A stretch of DNA of 64,000 nt from Rheum nobile. Lineage: Eukaryota; Streptophyta; Magnoliopsida; Caryophyllales; Polygonaceae. The position numbers and the translations under genes were made by a program. Below, piece after piece: positions 1 to 12,100 of the stretch. The number at the start of each line of letters is the position of its first letter. Position 1 is the stretch's first letter. The DNA lies in contig WOAB01000098.1 of NCBI GenBank assembly GCA_027886185.1, forward strand, positions 2,790,001-2,854,000, written 5' to 3'. Under the pieces are notes generated by a model. That model did not search any database. It worked only from the letters and a program-made list of their open reading frames with translations, and was not told the origin of the DNA.

Positions 1-199
1 TGATAGCTTGTATTCAGTAGTAATGATGGTTCCTTTACAAGAGCAGGGTTAACCCTTTTTATACAAGATTATAAGACTCAACTAATCTATCCGTTGTCGT
101 CCGAGATTTCAGGGATTCGTCAGGCCTTCGCTCCATTCCTCTGATATCTTCTCAACCGTTCCAACGTCCCTCATTATACTGCCTTCCCCATATCGTGGC

Positions 200-431
200 C
201 CAACTCGTTCGTTATTTAGGCCGGCTAATTTTTGAGCCCAACAAGCACCTCCTAGAGTCGTGCTTCAGATTGGGTTTTCTGGGCAGCCAGCAACTCTTCC
301 AAGGCTTTCATCTTTTCGCGGAGTTCCGCCATGTCGTTGGTGTGTTGATCCCCCAAACCACTAGGACCGGCCTGATCGGATGAAGTCTAAGGAGGATTCG
401 TTGTGGTCATGATGATGACATCCTCAGACAT
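200..431 (-). pseudogene. Decayed gag start of an LTR retrotransposon running off the left edge
   Basis: Reading the minus strand from an ATG at 431 gives a gag-like N terminus beginning MSEDVIIMTTTNPP. It is followed by an in-frame stop, then a coiled-coil-like stretch containing ELREKMKALEELLAAQ, then further stops. A short acidic start followed by a Glu/Leu/Lys-rich coil just downstream of a primer-binding site is usual for plant Ty3/gypsy gag. The rest of the element lies left of the window. It is clearly non-functional. The family cannot be assigned because no pol is visible. Confidence 0.5.
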
Positions 432-528
432 GGTGATGTCATTGGAGATTACTCCATCATTGGACATGAGGGTGCGGTTTGCAGTGTTTGGGGTTTGGAA
501 AAAAAGGTATAATCTTTATGACTCCCAG

Positions 529-547
529 CCCCACGGTTGAAGCCAAT
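529..547 (-). other. Primer-binding-site-like sequence
   Basis: On the minus strand, directly after an LTR end of the form ...CTAAAACA, comes ATTGGCTTCAACCGTGGGGC. This is a diverged version of the ATTGGCGCCGTCTGTGGGG-type leader seen in many plant Ty3/gypsy elements. It fixes the inner edge of the LTR at 548 and the orientation of the element. Confidence 0.45.
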
Positions 548-1118
548 TGTTTTAGACATATTTCATATCGTGACGCAATCCGCTTTGATCGTGGAGTATG
601 GGGTCAAGGATTACACATTGTAGGAATAAAATAAGCTTTTTAAAGAGTAAATCAGAATTGTATTGATGTGTGAGACAATGAATGTAAGCGTATGCTTGTC
701 TATGTTATAAGAGTTTGGCACCCCCCTATATAGAGGTCCAAAGATAATCCTATAAGAATTAGGATTTATCATAAAAATAAGATAATGTAAGATCATGGCT
801 TGGAGCCTAAGATAAGGTAAACAAACAAGGTAATAATATTTCCTAATATAGGATAAGAAATATTATAACCCATACAGAAATATATCTCCTAGCGCGTGGC
901 CTTTGACGGGTTTCACCTATTTCTGAGATATGGGTGTCACAAATATGGAAATAAGATCTTCCTGGATGTGTCGCTTGGCGACCACTCTTCACAACTCATA
1001 ATGACGGTCATTCTTACAACATCATTCTTCAACATCGATCTCAACGATTTGTGTCTTTGCGTCTGGACGCCTTTGGGCTTTCCACGTGAACGGGGTCAAA
1101 TGGCTTTAACATTTAACA
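548..1118 (-). repeat. 5' LTR of the minus-strand element at the left edge
   Basis: The block begins TGTTTTAG on the plus strand and ends in ...TTAACA (at 1111 or 1118), so it has TG...CA ends in both orientations. On the minus strand a TATATA box at 727-732 is followed by an AT-rich leader of the kind found in the R-U5 part of plant LTRs. The partner LTR is outside the window, so no target duplication can be checked and the outer end is uncertain by several bases. Confidence 0.5.
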
Positions 1119-3103
1119 AGAAATGATCTTACTGATGATGACAATCAAGGGAAAACAACTCTACGGTCTCCAAGGAAGAGGCTCAAGCAAAGGAAAGTTC
1201 TTGTCAAAGTTTGAAATTTTTAATTCTCGTCAAATTTTGGACAACCTTCGGTAAAACGGCCATAACCATGGCTAGAAAATTTATCTCAAGATGATTCATG
1301 ATGCTTTGGAAATATGATTCAAAGATCTAGAACTTTGTAGTTTACACCGAATCGAAGTTCCAACGAGAAGATGATCAAAATCCAGTTTTACTGAAAACAG
1401 TGCAATTTCCAGCGGGAATTATTTACTTTCATAATTAGTTAGATTTAGATAAGATTTGATTCCGTTTTTCTTGTTATCTTATCTTTTAAATAAGCTTTAT
1501 TAATTAGATTTAAGTATTTTTAGGATTAGATAAGAAGATTTGGGGTTCAAGATTGTTTGGTTTCCTTGTTTAATCCCTTACAAGTTTCTATCTTTTTTCT
1601 AGTTTCCTTATCTTTAGCATTAGATAGATTATTTCTTTTGCAAGACATTAGGCACAGAATTATGTTATTTAAAACGAAATAGTGAATTAACAAAAATTGG
1701 ATGAACTCACCATTGTTCATCTCAACCAAAAAAGAAGGTTTCGAAGAAGATATCACAACTGAATTCGATGGAGTAGACGATGGATGGATGATCTGGTTCG
1801 ACTCGATTGATGCCGTTCGATTCTCGATCATTTTCGATATTTAGAGGTCTTTCAACAAAATTGGATGGAGAAGACGATGGAGTGACGATGCTTGTTGGAT
1901 TCAATTGACTTTTTCGCAAATCAGAGCTCTTGCAATTTGTAGATTTTTGGGAGATGAACCAGATCTGGGTGGAGGATTGGATCTGTGAATGGAGCGCAAA
2001 ACCTACGGCCTCTCTCTCCAAATCTCCTACAAACGCCTTATCTAGAGACCGTTATTTCTAAAATTTAGAAAAACTTTTGGGATATTCAATCTCATGTGAA
2101 ACGCCCACATACATCCTCATATTCCTCTCCTAATGTAGCTATTCATCACCTCCAATCCAACGCTCCAAGATTGTCCACTCGTTTTACTGTAAGAGTCGTT
2201 TTACTAGAGCGTCCCACTTAACATTATTTATATGTCTTTTATCATATATATTTTATGTTATATTTTACTAATACTTCACATTTATTCATTAATCAAGTTC
2301 GGGTTGGTCGGGTTCGGGTCATACATTTTCGGGTCAGGTTCGGCTTCTGTAATTTCGGGTTACTAAAAATTTCGGTCATGTCGGGTCAAGGTTCGGGTCG
2401 GTCAAGTCGGAAAACGGATTCGGTCATGTTTTGACAATTCTACTTACACAATCCATTTACAAAACATACCTATACCCATTTCCATCATTTTACACCTCAC
2501 TTTTAATCAATTCATTTTTCATAAGCTTTGTTTACCGAACACACCATTTCAATCTTCAACTACCATCTTCATCTTCCGCTTTCACTTGAACTTCAACTTT
2601 TACTTCAACTTCGACTTCAGTTCCAACTCGCTTCAGTTTCGTTTTACCGAGGAGACCCTATATCATTGAATTTGACAATGTGAGGTAGCATATAATATTC
2701 CATTGAAAACAGTTGGCCATTTGGGATTCAATCAAGCAAATCAATTCTAGTATTCGTGTGAGATCTTACAGAGGGAGTGTGTGCTCAACATTCTGAGTGC
2801 AAAGATTTGAGAAAGAATTCAAATTCTTCGAATTGATTCGATCTCTACAGTGAAATTGTGTCCACAATAGATTCGAAAAGAACATAATACAATCGTGAAG
2901 ACTCATACTCCGCGTGAGAGGAAGCATTTTTTGTATATGCACAATTAACAACACAATACCCAAATAAATTGCCATAACTTTCAGAGTCAAGCGCCTAATA
3001 AGAATGTACTATGGCAAATACACTACGCATCCCTTTCAAGGGGCTTATTATTCACACATATAAGAACTCAATCTGAAACTGGCATTTCTGTCACAGATAT
3101 GCT
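1119..3103. other. Gene-free AT-rich stretch
   Basis: I see no convincing gene here. A minus-strand open stretch around 1720-2021 has no recognisable domain and is interrupted. A low-complexity block at about 2299-2430 consists of loose GGGTTCGGGTC-type repeats, common in plant intergenic DNA. The last few hundred bases are the 3' flank of the universal stress protein gene. Confidence 0.5.
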
Positions 3104-6100
3104 TCAGTGCTTGATTTTGGGCCTCTTGACAATCATCACAGAGCAGTGAGCATGATGAGCACAGTAGTCACTTACACTGCCCAATACAGCCCTGCAGTAC
3201 TTGAAACACACCCAGTTAGCAAACAAGAATCGAAGATGTAATGATCCATGACACACAGAGTGTCAGAGGAGACATCCTAATATCCCACATGTTTTAGGCA
3301 GAGGATGCAGGAAGAAATTCATCAAAATCCATACACTTCATACGATAAATGAATGTTCTAAACATGATGGAAACAGTAAGGCGAGCTGCTACATTTGAAG
3401 TGAGGAAGGAAACATCACATGCATACCTTTTGATGGCTCCATAACCATGGCTACCAACTACCAAAACAGAAGCATGGTGCTTTTCTACAGCTTCACATAG
3501 TATGTTTCGAGCATCACCCTCCCACACTTCCACTATGACATCATTTACCTAGAAACATGAATACAACCATGAACCTAATTGAGCAAGAAAGGGAAAATAA
3601 CTGCAAACAAGTTAATGAACCCGTAGATCAAGGTTATCAAAATTGAGATTTTTTTATCGGATCACAATGGCATCGGATCGTAAAATCGTAAAATTTTATA
3701 AGAAAAAAAATTAAATTTAATAATAAAATATGAACGCTGTATAACAAAATTACAAATAAATAATTGAACTTTTAGGAATACAACTTTAGAACATTGATTC
3801 AAGGAGCTAATAATAACTCACCGAAAATCAAATCAAGCCATGTACACTTAATTGTTAAAACTAGTTGGCCGGATTTTGGACATCCGTAAATGAGACATGG
3901 AGATTTTGAACAATCGCTTTTAGGAATGCTTTGGTTTCTTATCACGCATGAGCGAAATTTTGGGATTTCAAGCATGACTATATGAGAGAGACGCATTTAG
4001 AGAAAGTGTTAGTTTGAGAGAGATGGATATTTGGATGAATTGGGATCTCAAACGGGGTTTTTGTAGCTCGTAAAAGTTCAACATTAGAATCTCATTCAGA
4101 TCTTAAAATCGTAAGATTCTATTGATCATGTGAGATCCTATAAAATCTAGAGTTAAATTTCAACATGAATAGATTTTAGTAATAGATTCGGATCGAACAC
4201 CCTATCTTGGATTGTAGATCGTAGGAACTTAATATTTTAAAATTCGGATTTGGATTTTAATAACCATGCCGTAGATATATCCAAGCTATAGTTCACTCTC
4301 ATTCACTCCCTGTGACAAAGCTTTTAAGTCATCATTCACTCTTATAATAAGTGGCATCCTGTATTTCTGAACCAAAATCAAAATCTAATAATTGCTACAA
4401 TTACAATGCTAGATCTCAGTATGTATATATCAGGGTTACGATTATTCCAAAAGGAAACGAATAAACCAACACCACTTTTAAATTGGACTATATTGAAATC
4501 TCCTCGTCCAGTACATTAGATTCCAAGATACTTTACTCAATTGATGGGACTGTACTTCCATTACACAAGATTATAATCTTCAGCTAATACACAATTGGAA
4601 ATTAATGTTGACCAGATTTTATAGAAAAGCAAAGATAAGCTCAGCACAGGAAAGCAAACAGTTCAATTTAGTAAGACAGTGACTTTCTGTATAATCACAA
4701 GGACGGCAAAGAATTTCTCAGTTCACATCTGCCAGTCACACAAGCAAGTTGACATCATTGAATATAGACAAAAGAGAGTTGTCCTTACTGATTTAGAAAT
4801 GCACATCTCCTTGGCCTTTTCTGTAACCCTTGCAGCAATCTTTTTCAGATCAGCATCCACATACGGTAGAATCTCAGCACCTCCTGCAGAGCAATCACAA
4901 AATTCAAGCTTATTCTTATGAAATAAGAAGTCAAATCAATCATCAATAATCAATCATCAGATTCACCTGGTACATGAATTAGAGGCAAACTTGCTTCCAG
5001 ATAGAAATTCATTACGAATATGTAATCATGGATTCTTATGTAAATGGCTATATTTAGTTTATGCACATCTCCTTGGCCTTTTCTGTTATTTTTCTCTTTT
5101 TCCTTACGTGTCATTGCTTGGTTCCTTTGAACTTGTTACTTGGTTTGTCTTGTGACCTCTTGTAGGTGATTCCACGATGGAAGATCATCTTGATGCCGGC
5201 AATCGGAGCCCTCGGAGCTCCACGCCCAAGCTCTCCCCCGAGTCGTTTGCGGCTAGGCTAGCCGAGGAGAGCCGAGCCAAGGAGGCTGTCGTCCGCCGCG
5301 AGGAGACCACAACTGAGGCCTTGCACGCTGCCCAAGCCGAATTGGCCGAGCTCCGCCGTGAGAAGGACTCAGTCGCTGCTCAGATGGCTGCGCTTGAGCT
5401 TAGCTTGGCCCACATATCCGTCGCCTCCCCGACACCCGCGCCAGCTGTGGTGCCGCCTCACCCCGTGTCCATTCTCACCGGAGCCTCCTCACGCGACCCA
5501 GTTGATCATCCCTTTGACACCACGGCGCATGACCGAGGCAAGGGCCCCATGCACCGCTCTCCTCATTCTGACGCCCGGGCCTTTGCTGAGAGGCTGCCAC
5601 CGCCGCACGAGCCTTCTTTCTACGACAATCCGACGGCGCGTGTCAAGCCTCGCGGGCATCACGATGCTCGACTGCTATTGGGCCGGCGTCTCCCCACCTC
5701 CGCAGCCCACATGGAGGGTGAGCCCTATCCGCGCGCAGCCCAGGCCCCTGCCGCCGATGACTTTCCAAATGCTCGGTATGGCTATGGCGACTTTGAGGCT
5801 CTTGATGAAGAGGATGAGGCCTTTGGGGCCCATGAGGCGGATGATTCTTTTGATGAAGTTTTCCAAGAGCCATATGAGGAGGACCCTTTGGCGGACTTCC
5901 TCCCCCGGGATGATGGCCGAGCTCGAGGCCACCGCCGGCGACCCTTGGAGCGCCGCGACCCCCATTGGCTGCCTCTGCCGCCCGCTGATTTCCGAGGCCG
6001 TGGCCATGCGCCCCGCTCACACCTAGAGCGGCGTGACCCCGTTGGCCCTCCACAAAACTTTGGCCAACACCGGGAGGTCAAGGTCCGCATTGAGCCATTT

Positions 6101-9100
6101 GAGGGAGAATACGACGCGGCCAAATTCCTCGATTGGAAGCAAGCCACGTAGTATGCATTAAATCATTGCCAATATGAAGATTATGAGAGGGTTCAAATTT
6201 CCACGCTTCAATTCACTGGAAATGCCCGCGCATTGTGTTTCCGCTTCACCGCCGAGAGAGCTAGGTGTCGCTTGCCCCCGGTCGTGGCATGTAACCAACT
6301 TATCCATGTCATGACCAAGCAGTATGTGCCGGAGGACTACCTTGAGCATATGCGCCTTCAAATTGCACCAGCTTTCCAAGGCACTTGCACTTCCCTTGAG
6401 TTCTTTGTCGAGCTAGAGGAGCTAATCCACAAGGCATACGTGTCCACCACTCCCGCCTCTCTCCACACCATGTTCCTCCGTGGTCTCGACATTGAGATCA
6501 GGGAGCCCTTGATCCTACTCTCCATCCGGGACATCAATGCCCTCACTTACACGGCCATGGAGATTTACAACCAACTCCAAAGGAAGAAGAAGGCCGCTTG
6601 GGAACGTTCATAGCCGCCACGGTATGCCACCGCCCTGATGTGACCCTGCCTCCCATGACGGCCCAAGACGAGGAAGAAGCCATGAGCCTGCGCTCAGAGG
6701 GACTAGTGACAAGGTCTAGGTCCAAAGCCATCTCCGCCGCCGTCGCGTCACTTGTCGCACGCATCGTCGCTGGCCAAGGAAGCCCAGATGCCAACCCAAG
6801 ACTCGTCGTCCTCGCCACAATCGGCATCGAAAGAACGCGTTCATCACAGCCAACATCGTGTGCACCCACTCGCGAGGCCATCGACCCTTAGTCGCCGTTC
6901 CTCGCGGTGTTTGCATCTATACATTCAACGCGTCCTTTTGATAGTTTTGAGACATTTTCTATATTTGGTATTATTGCTTATTTTAGATAGTTTCCTTTTA
7001 TAGTCTTTTCTATTTTTGGGTTTGTGCCTTTTTGCATGCTTGCATGGGCTAGCCCATAGGTTCGTCTCGGTCCAATCCCATTAGGTCTTGGCCAAGTTTC
7101 TTTGGCTATTTAAAGCCCCCGTTATTATCCTCATTCCCTTGATCGGACGTCACCCTCTATCTTCGCATCCCCAACCCATTGCCGAGGATTGACGACCTGT
7201 TGGACCAGTTGCAGGGAGCAAAGGTTTTCTCCAAGATCGACCTGAGATCTGGATATCATCAACTCAGAATTCGTGAGCAGGACATTCCTAGAACTGCATT
7301 TAGGACCAGATATGGTCATTACGAGTTCGTAGTGATGCCTTTTGGGCTTACAAATGCTCCAGCTGTCTTTATGGATCTGATGAATCGATGTTTTCACCAG
7401 TACTTGGACAAGTTCGTAGTGGTCTTCATAGACGACATTCTGATCTACTCTCCGAGTGAAGATGTCCACGAGGAACATTTGCGGATTGCTTTGTCAGTCC
7501 TTAGACAACATCAGCTTTATGCTAAACTGTCCAAGTGTGAATTCTGGTTGAAGGAGGTGGCTTTCCTAGGCCACGTGATCAATGAGAATGGGGTTATGGT
7601 TGATCCCCAGAAGATCGAAGTTGTGGCAAATTGTACACAACCCCAGAACGTGAAGGATGTGCGCAGCCTTCTTGGGCTTGCCGGGTATTACAGACGGTTC
7701 GTGGAGGGGTTTTCGAAGACCGCTCTACCTATGACCAATCTACTCCGCAAGGTTCACAAGAAGTTTGTCTGGAATGACAAGTGCGAGGCCAGTTTCCAGG
7801 AGTTGAAGCGACGGCTGACCTCGGCACCCGTGTTAGCACTCCCAGAGGGGAACGACGATTATATGGTCTATAGTGATGCTTCAAAGTGTGGTCTTGGTTG
7901 TGTTTTGATGCAGAGGGGCAGAGTCATTGCTTATGCATCCAGGCAACTCAAGACGTACGAAGAAAATTATCCGACACATGATCTTGAGCTAGCAGCGGTT
8001 GTCTTTGCGCTGAAGATTTGGAGGCATTACCTCTACGGTATAAGATGCCAAGTCTTCACTGACCACAAAAGTCTCAAGTATAAATTTACTCAAAAGGAGT
8101 TGAATATGAGACAATGCCGCTGGCTAGAGTTGCTCAAGGACTACGACATCGAGTTGTTGTACCATCCGGGCAAGGCTAATGTGGTAGCTGATGCATTGAG
8201 CCGGAAGACAACGCACGAGAGGGTAGTTGCTTTACTTACTGCTCAGACCAAGCTGAACCGAGAGTCGTGCGACATTGAAGTTTTGTATGATCAACCTAGA
8301 TGTTTCCTAAGTATGCTGGAAATTCAGGCTACACTGCTGGATCAGATCAAGGAAAAGCAAGTTGATGACATCGTCTTGGTGAAGCTAAGCAGTGAAGTGA
8401 TGGATGGGAAAGCTCCCAGTTTTGTGATTCAGGATGATGGATCGCTTTGGTTTCAGGATCGGATCTGTGTGCCAGACACAGAGAGTCTTCGTCAGTTGGT
8501 GATGAGAGAAGCTCATTCATCTGCTTATTCTGTGCATCCTGGCTCTAGCAAGATGTACAAGGATCTCAGGAAGAATTTTTGGTGGCCAAACATGAAGTGG
8601 GACGTAGCAGACTTTGTGGCAAAGTGCTTAACTTGCCAGAAGGTCAAGATCGAATACCGTAGGCCAGGTGGTGAGTTGCAACCTCTCCCAGTGCCAGAAT
8701 GGAAATGGGAGGACATCGTCATGGACTTCGTCACTGGGCTACCCAAGACTCGAAGTCAGAGAGATGCTATCTGGGTAATTGTGGATAGGCTTACGAAGAG
8801 TGCTCATTTCATAGCCATCAAGACCACATGGGAAACCCAGAAGTTAGCAGAAGTCTACCAGAAGGAGAATGTCCGCTTACATGGCATTCCTAAGACCATT
8901 GTATCGGATCGAGATGGCCGTTTCATGTCTAGGTTCTGGAAAGAACTTCACAAGGCCATGGGAACCGAGTTGAGATTCAACACAGCTTTTCATCCTCAGA
9001 CAGATGGTCAGTCGGAAAGGATCATCCAGACCTTGGAGGATATGCTCAGAGCTTGTATACTCGATCGTCCGACTAGCTGGGAAGACAGCCTGAGTCTGAT

Positions 9101-12100
9101 TGACTTCACGTACAACAACAACTGGCATGCTACGATCAAGATGGCTCCGTTCGAAGCTTTGTATGGTCGCAGATGTAGATCTCCGATTTGTTGGGATGAT
9201 AACGCCGACAAGATTCTGCTTGGGCCAGAGTTAGTCGAGAGGACAGCTTCAGACATTGCTTTGATTAGACAGAGGATGTTGACCGCTCAGAGTCGACAGA
9301 AGTCGTATGCAGACAAGAAGCGTAGGAATGTCGAGTTCGAGGTCGGTGACAAGGTGTTTGTCAAGGTGTCGCCCTCGAAGGGAGTTTTCAGGTTTGGTAA
9401 GCGTGGCAAGCTTAACCCTCGCTACGTGGGACCATTCGAGATTCTGGATAGAGTGGGATCTCTAGCGTACCGCTTGGCGTTGCCGCCATTGGCTCACCCA
9501 GTGTATAATGTGTTCCACGTCTTTTTGCTCAGGAAGTACGTACCAGATGAGTCTCATGTGCTGAGCTATGAGGACATCGAGATTCAGGCGAATGGTACCT
9601 ATGAAGAGATGCCGGTGCACATTCTGGAGCGTCGTGAGAAGCAGCTTCGCAACAAGGTCGTACCGTTGGTACGAATTCTGTGGTCGAAGTCCGGATAAGA
9701 AGAAGTTACTTGGGAAACATGGGAAACCGAGTCAGATATGCTCAGGCGTTTTCCCGAGTTATTCTCGACTTAAGTTTCGGGGTCGAAACTTCTTTTAAGG
9801 GGGAGGAGATGTGATACCCCGTATTTTTGTAAGCTATTTTTGGAGTTTTGGGATTTTTCCCGAGTACCCGTTTTGTACGTCGGATTTAATTCAGAGAGTT
9901 TAAGACATTCTGTAATGTTCTCTCTATCTATAATATTTTTCTCAGTGAAATTATATATAGACGACGTGCTTTGGATGTTAATACTTGTTCGTGTACGATT
10001 ATTTTTATCCCGAGTTAAGTCGATATCGTCCAAAAGCTGAGAAGGGCAAAGCCACGGTGGCGGCGACCGCCGCAATTAAGGCGGCGACCGCCGTGAAGGG
10101 CTCGAGGCAACAGTGCCCTCGTCTTCTAGCTGGGCACGAAGACCAGAAAACGGCGACCGCCGCATTAAGGGCGGCGATCGCCGTAAGTTGCCCGCCGTAA
10201 TGGTTTTGTGAGGCGGCGACCGGGTGTATGGCGGCGCCCGCCATGAGCTAGCTAGCGGGTAATACCCAGAGGTCACCGGCGAGCCTCTAACGCGCCGATT
10301 TAGCCCTGCTACGCCTCATTGTAGACCATCATGGTGTCCCCTTGTGCTTTGGCTATAAATTGAGGAGGTTTTGGGTCAGATTGGGCACAAATCTCAGCCT
10401 AAATCTCTCAAATATCTTCTCGCCGGTATAGCTTGCTTCGCCGGAGTTTAGTGGTGATCGCCGGGGGTGTTGTTGGTGTGTTCCAGTACCCCTTGAGAAG
10501 CCTCTTGGTTTCCTTTGAAGGTCAGAACCCAAGCAATGCCAAAGGGGAGCGTTTCGCGTGTGTTTGGTGAGTTTTCTGCCCTCGCCGTTCTGTTCTGGGT
10601 TCACCGCGGCGACCGTCGTGTTCTCGGCGGCGACCGCTGTGATAAATGCGGCGCCCGCCGTGATGAACGCGGCGCCCGCCGTGATGAACCCGGCAACCGC
10701 CGCCAGAAGGTTGTGGCTTCTTTTGGCCTCGGCCCTGGGTGGTCGTTGTTCGGGCGTCGTTCCTTTCGTATCCTTTCGTCTTCCTTTAGATTCGTACTAT
10801 TGTTATGTCGGATCTAACTTAAGGTTTCTTTATGGGTCGACTCGAAGGTTATTGTGCTGTCGGAGCTATACCCGTGTCGAGCCCGGAATCCCGTCGTCGT
10901 TAAGCTTGTTCCAATTCAGCAGATTAAGGCAAGTGGCGGTTCGCTCTTGCTCATCGTTCCATATTTACATTAATTATCAGTTATTTCAAATGAGTAATTA
11001 ATTTGGGACGATTATTGTGTTTGTCTGGAAATGATTTTTATAAACTATTTTGTAAAATCATATAATAGGTTATATATCTGCTAGAACAACGCTATTATTT
11101 TTGATCGCCTTGCGGGCATTTATGTGGATTTATCCGAACTATTGTTGTGCTGGAACTGTTTAGTTAGAACTGTTAGATAGGAACGTTACTCGGACTCTAT
11201 CCAGTCGTTTCTTTATAATCAGGTAGAGGGGTGGCTCGTACCCATCCAATACCATTTTAAGGTCATGACCGGTCTCTTTCACAAGTGTGTAGAGGCAGGA
11301 CACTTAGCTGGTGTCACAAACCTTCCAGTGTGTGTCACTCTCGACGAAACGTATACTAAGATGTGTCGTCCCAATGGTGGGGTACACATGTAAAAGTCTA
11401 ATAATGTGATGTGTGTTTTGAAATATAAATCAGATAAGTGCTACTCGACGCACATAATTAATAAACCTTCGGCGAGTAGTGCAGCTAAGTTATAGTGTAG
11501 CTAGGAAAACTCGTCTCGACTTTGATCATAGTACGTTCTCTTTCCAATCTGGATTCGCTGTATGCGGTGATGTTGGTCATGAACCGAAGCATCTCAGTCA
11601 GCTTTTAAATCATTATTGTATGATTCTTTAAACTTTCCAGATTTGTCATAATTCCTTAAGACTCACTTCCGTTGGAGTCTTCCTTTGAGTTGATTTCTCT
11701 AATGATTCAATCTTCCAGAGTCTTCTCTTGTGCATACCTCTTGTTATTATTCTGTAGAAGTATGAAGGTTGATTATCATTATCGGTTATCATTCAAGAAA
11801 TGATAAGTCTAACCTAATACAACTACATCGAACCTTCTGCTTTGTACCCTTGCTAGTCTATTCAAGTAGACTAACCCACAAACTTTGTTCTCCGCATGTG
11901 GGCTGGTGTCATCCGTTCGATTCGGCACATCAGATAGAAAGTAGTTCAGAAGAATAGAAGGACTATGGAGTCGACGGTGGTTTTCGAAAGTTTTAGTTAT
12001 TTCGTTAATCATGTTGAGATCTTTTGGGCAATGACTTTGGTTGTAATGTGTTTTATAAGACTTCCGTTGTACCCTACTTTATAAGAGTTCCGCTGTATTT

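Larger units (their letters stand above)
5087..7174 (+). mobile_element. Truncated gag-only Ty3/gypsy element in USP intron 1
   Basis: The block contains a leader, a long gag frame, a short tail region with the LTRSRSK-type signature found at the pol C terminus of related elements here, and LTR-like sequence (6900-7174) with a TATTTAAA box at 7107-7114. Protease, reverse transcriptase, RNase H and integrase are all missing between gag and tail, so this is an internal-deletion derivative. There is no 5' LTR. The right side joins abruptly to a different element near 7174. Confidence 0.6.

Noticed and set aside
2299..2430. GGGTTCGGGTC repeats, considered as interstitial telomere-like DNA
   Set aside because: The spacing and sequence are irregular and do not match TTTAGGG units. 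This is common low-complexity intergenic sequence.
5358..6147. Several overlapping open frames on both strands opposite gag
   Set aside because: They are high-GC shadow frames of the gag sequence with no domain.
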